NCBI GenBank assembly: GCA_017622255.1 | Contig: JAGARL010000111.1 | Span: forward strand, 1-5,792 | Direction of reading: 5' to 3' | DNA: 5,792 nt | DNA from: Methanocorpusculum sp. | Lineage (GTDB): Archaea; Halobacteriota; Methanomicrobia; Methanomicrobiales; Methanocorpusculaceae | In this document: piece by piece, positions 5,421 to 5,792 of the stretch | Position numbering within the stretch: position 1 is the first letter of the stretch | Layout: every line of letters begins with the position of its first letter | Program-made: the position numbers and the translations under genes | Notes under the pieces: model-generated | The model's database searches: none | What the model was told of the DNA's origin: nothing | What the model saw: only the letters and a program-made list of their open reading frames with translations

Positions 5421-5430
5421 AAAAAAAAAA
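5421..5430 (-). terminator. T10 run after the nuclease-like gene
   Basis: Ten A on the plus strand give ten T on the minus strand, directly abutting the TAA stop of the nuclease-like gene. A strong archaeal oligo-T terminator that also separates this gene from the convergent tRNA. Confidence 0.6.
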
Positions 5431-5792
5431 TTATTCTTCCGGCAGTCCGGCAGGCAGTCGATAGCCTCCCGGAATCCGTTCTAAAACAATGCATTCACGA
5501 AATGCCTCGATTGGAATGCTTGCCGCGGAGTCGAAGTATTCCAGAACCAGTTCCCACGGCATCAGGTATGCTTCATTTTTCTGTCCGCCGCGAAACTCTG
5601 CCGCAAGAAAGCCCCGACGTCCTGTGTAGCTGATGAATCCGGAGATGTTGTCAATCTGGTGAACTCCATCCTTATCCTTGTGGAAATTACTCGAAAAGGA
5701 CAGTCGCTTTCCTTTCAGCGACTTGCATTCAATCGCCAGATAATATCCGGGTTCCTTTGAATCCACGATGATATCCACGTACTGCGTGTTAA
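5431..5792 (-). CDS. PD-(D/E)XK nuclease-like protein, possibly Hjc-related (partial)
   Basis: The reading frame stays open to the right edge of the window, so the N-terminus is missing. The GTG at 5776-5778 is very unlikely to be the real start, because it would cut into a beta strand of the fold. At least 119 residues are visible. Near the visible start, VDIIVDS (the motif aspartate) is followed after a short loop by YLAIECKS, giving the D ... (E)xK signature of the PD-(D/E)XK nuclease fold. HQIDNISGFISYTGRRGFLAAEF then fits the helix and strand after the active site in archaeal Holliday junction resolvases (Hjc). The tail (YLMPWELVLEYF ... ERIPGGYRLPAG) is not diagnostic. Hjc is the most likely relative, but an Mrr/restriction-type or other uncharacterised nuclease cannot be excluded without the N-terminus. 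It ends in TAA followed by T10 and converges on the tRNA gene. Confidence 0.6.
   Translation of the reverse strand, partial: NTQYVDIIVDSKEPGYYLAIECKSLKGKRLSFSSNFHKDKDGVHQIDNISGFISYTGRRGFLAAEFRGGQKNEAYLMPWELVLEYFDSAASIPIEAFRECIVLERIPGGYRLPAGLPEE

Overview
The window looks like part of a euryarchaeal chromosome, most likely a methanogen of the Methanomicrobiales. A Methanocorpusculum-like genome is my best guess, but this is inferred from protein style and not from any search. The signs are a CobY-type cobalamin guanylyltransferase (the archaeal enzyme), an FtsZ2-type FtsZ directly behind a short ribbon-helix-helix gene, an archaeal coiled-coil protein, archaeal TATA boxes, GGAG-type ribosome binding sites and oligo-T terminators.

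Left half, minus strand (about 60-2146): cobD and cobY overlap by 13 nt and encode two enzymes of the nucleotide-loop branch of adenosylcobalamin synthesis. CobD makes aminopropanol phosphate, and CobY activates adenosylcobinamide phosphate with GTP. Behind them, 37 nt downstream, lies a small secreted-protein gene. Its last ~36 codons are in a different frame from the rest, and rejoining the two frames restores a B-repeat (InlB/Flg_new-like) domain.

Divergent control region (2147-2363): it holds a promoter for cobD on the minus strand and one for the cell-division operon on the plus strand. The plus side carries a 16-bp near-perfect palindrome at the predicted transcription start, followed by six 11-bp repeats in exact register that end at the ribosome binding site of the ribbon-helix-helix gene.

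Cell-division operon (2364-3728, plus): a 63-aa CdrS-like ribbon-helix-helix regulator is followed after 18 nt by FtsZ2. Downstream is a ~400-bp gap with three consecutive perfect stem-loops (3803-3887), an oligo-T stop, and the promoter of the next gene.

Right half: a 295-aa coiled-coil protein with a TTG start and its own promoter and hairpin terminator (4130-5051), a tRNA-Glu(TTC) gene at 5291-5363, and a minus-strand PD-(D/E)XK nuclease-like gene (possibly Hjc-related) that runs off the right edge. The most unusual part is the cdrS-ftsZ2 control region, whose layout suggests cooperative binding by a ribbon-helix-helix protein, possibly CdrS itself. No CRISPR array, insertion sequence or other mobile element was seen.
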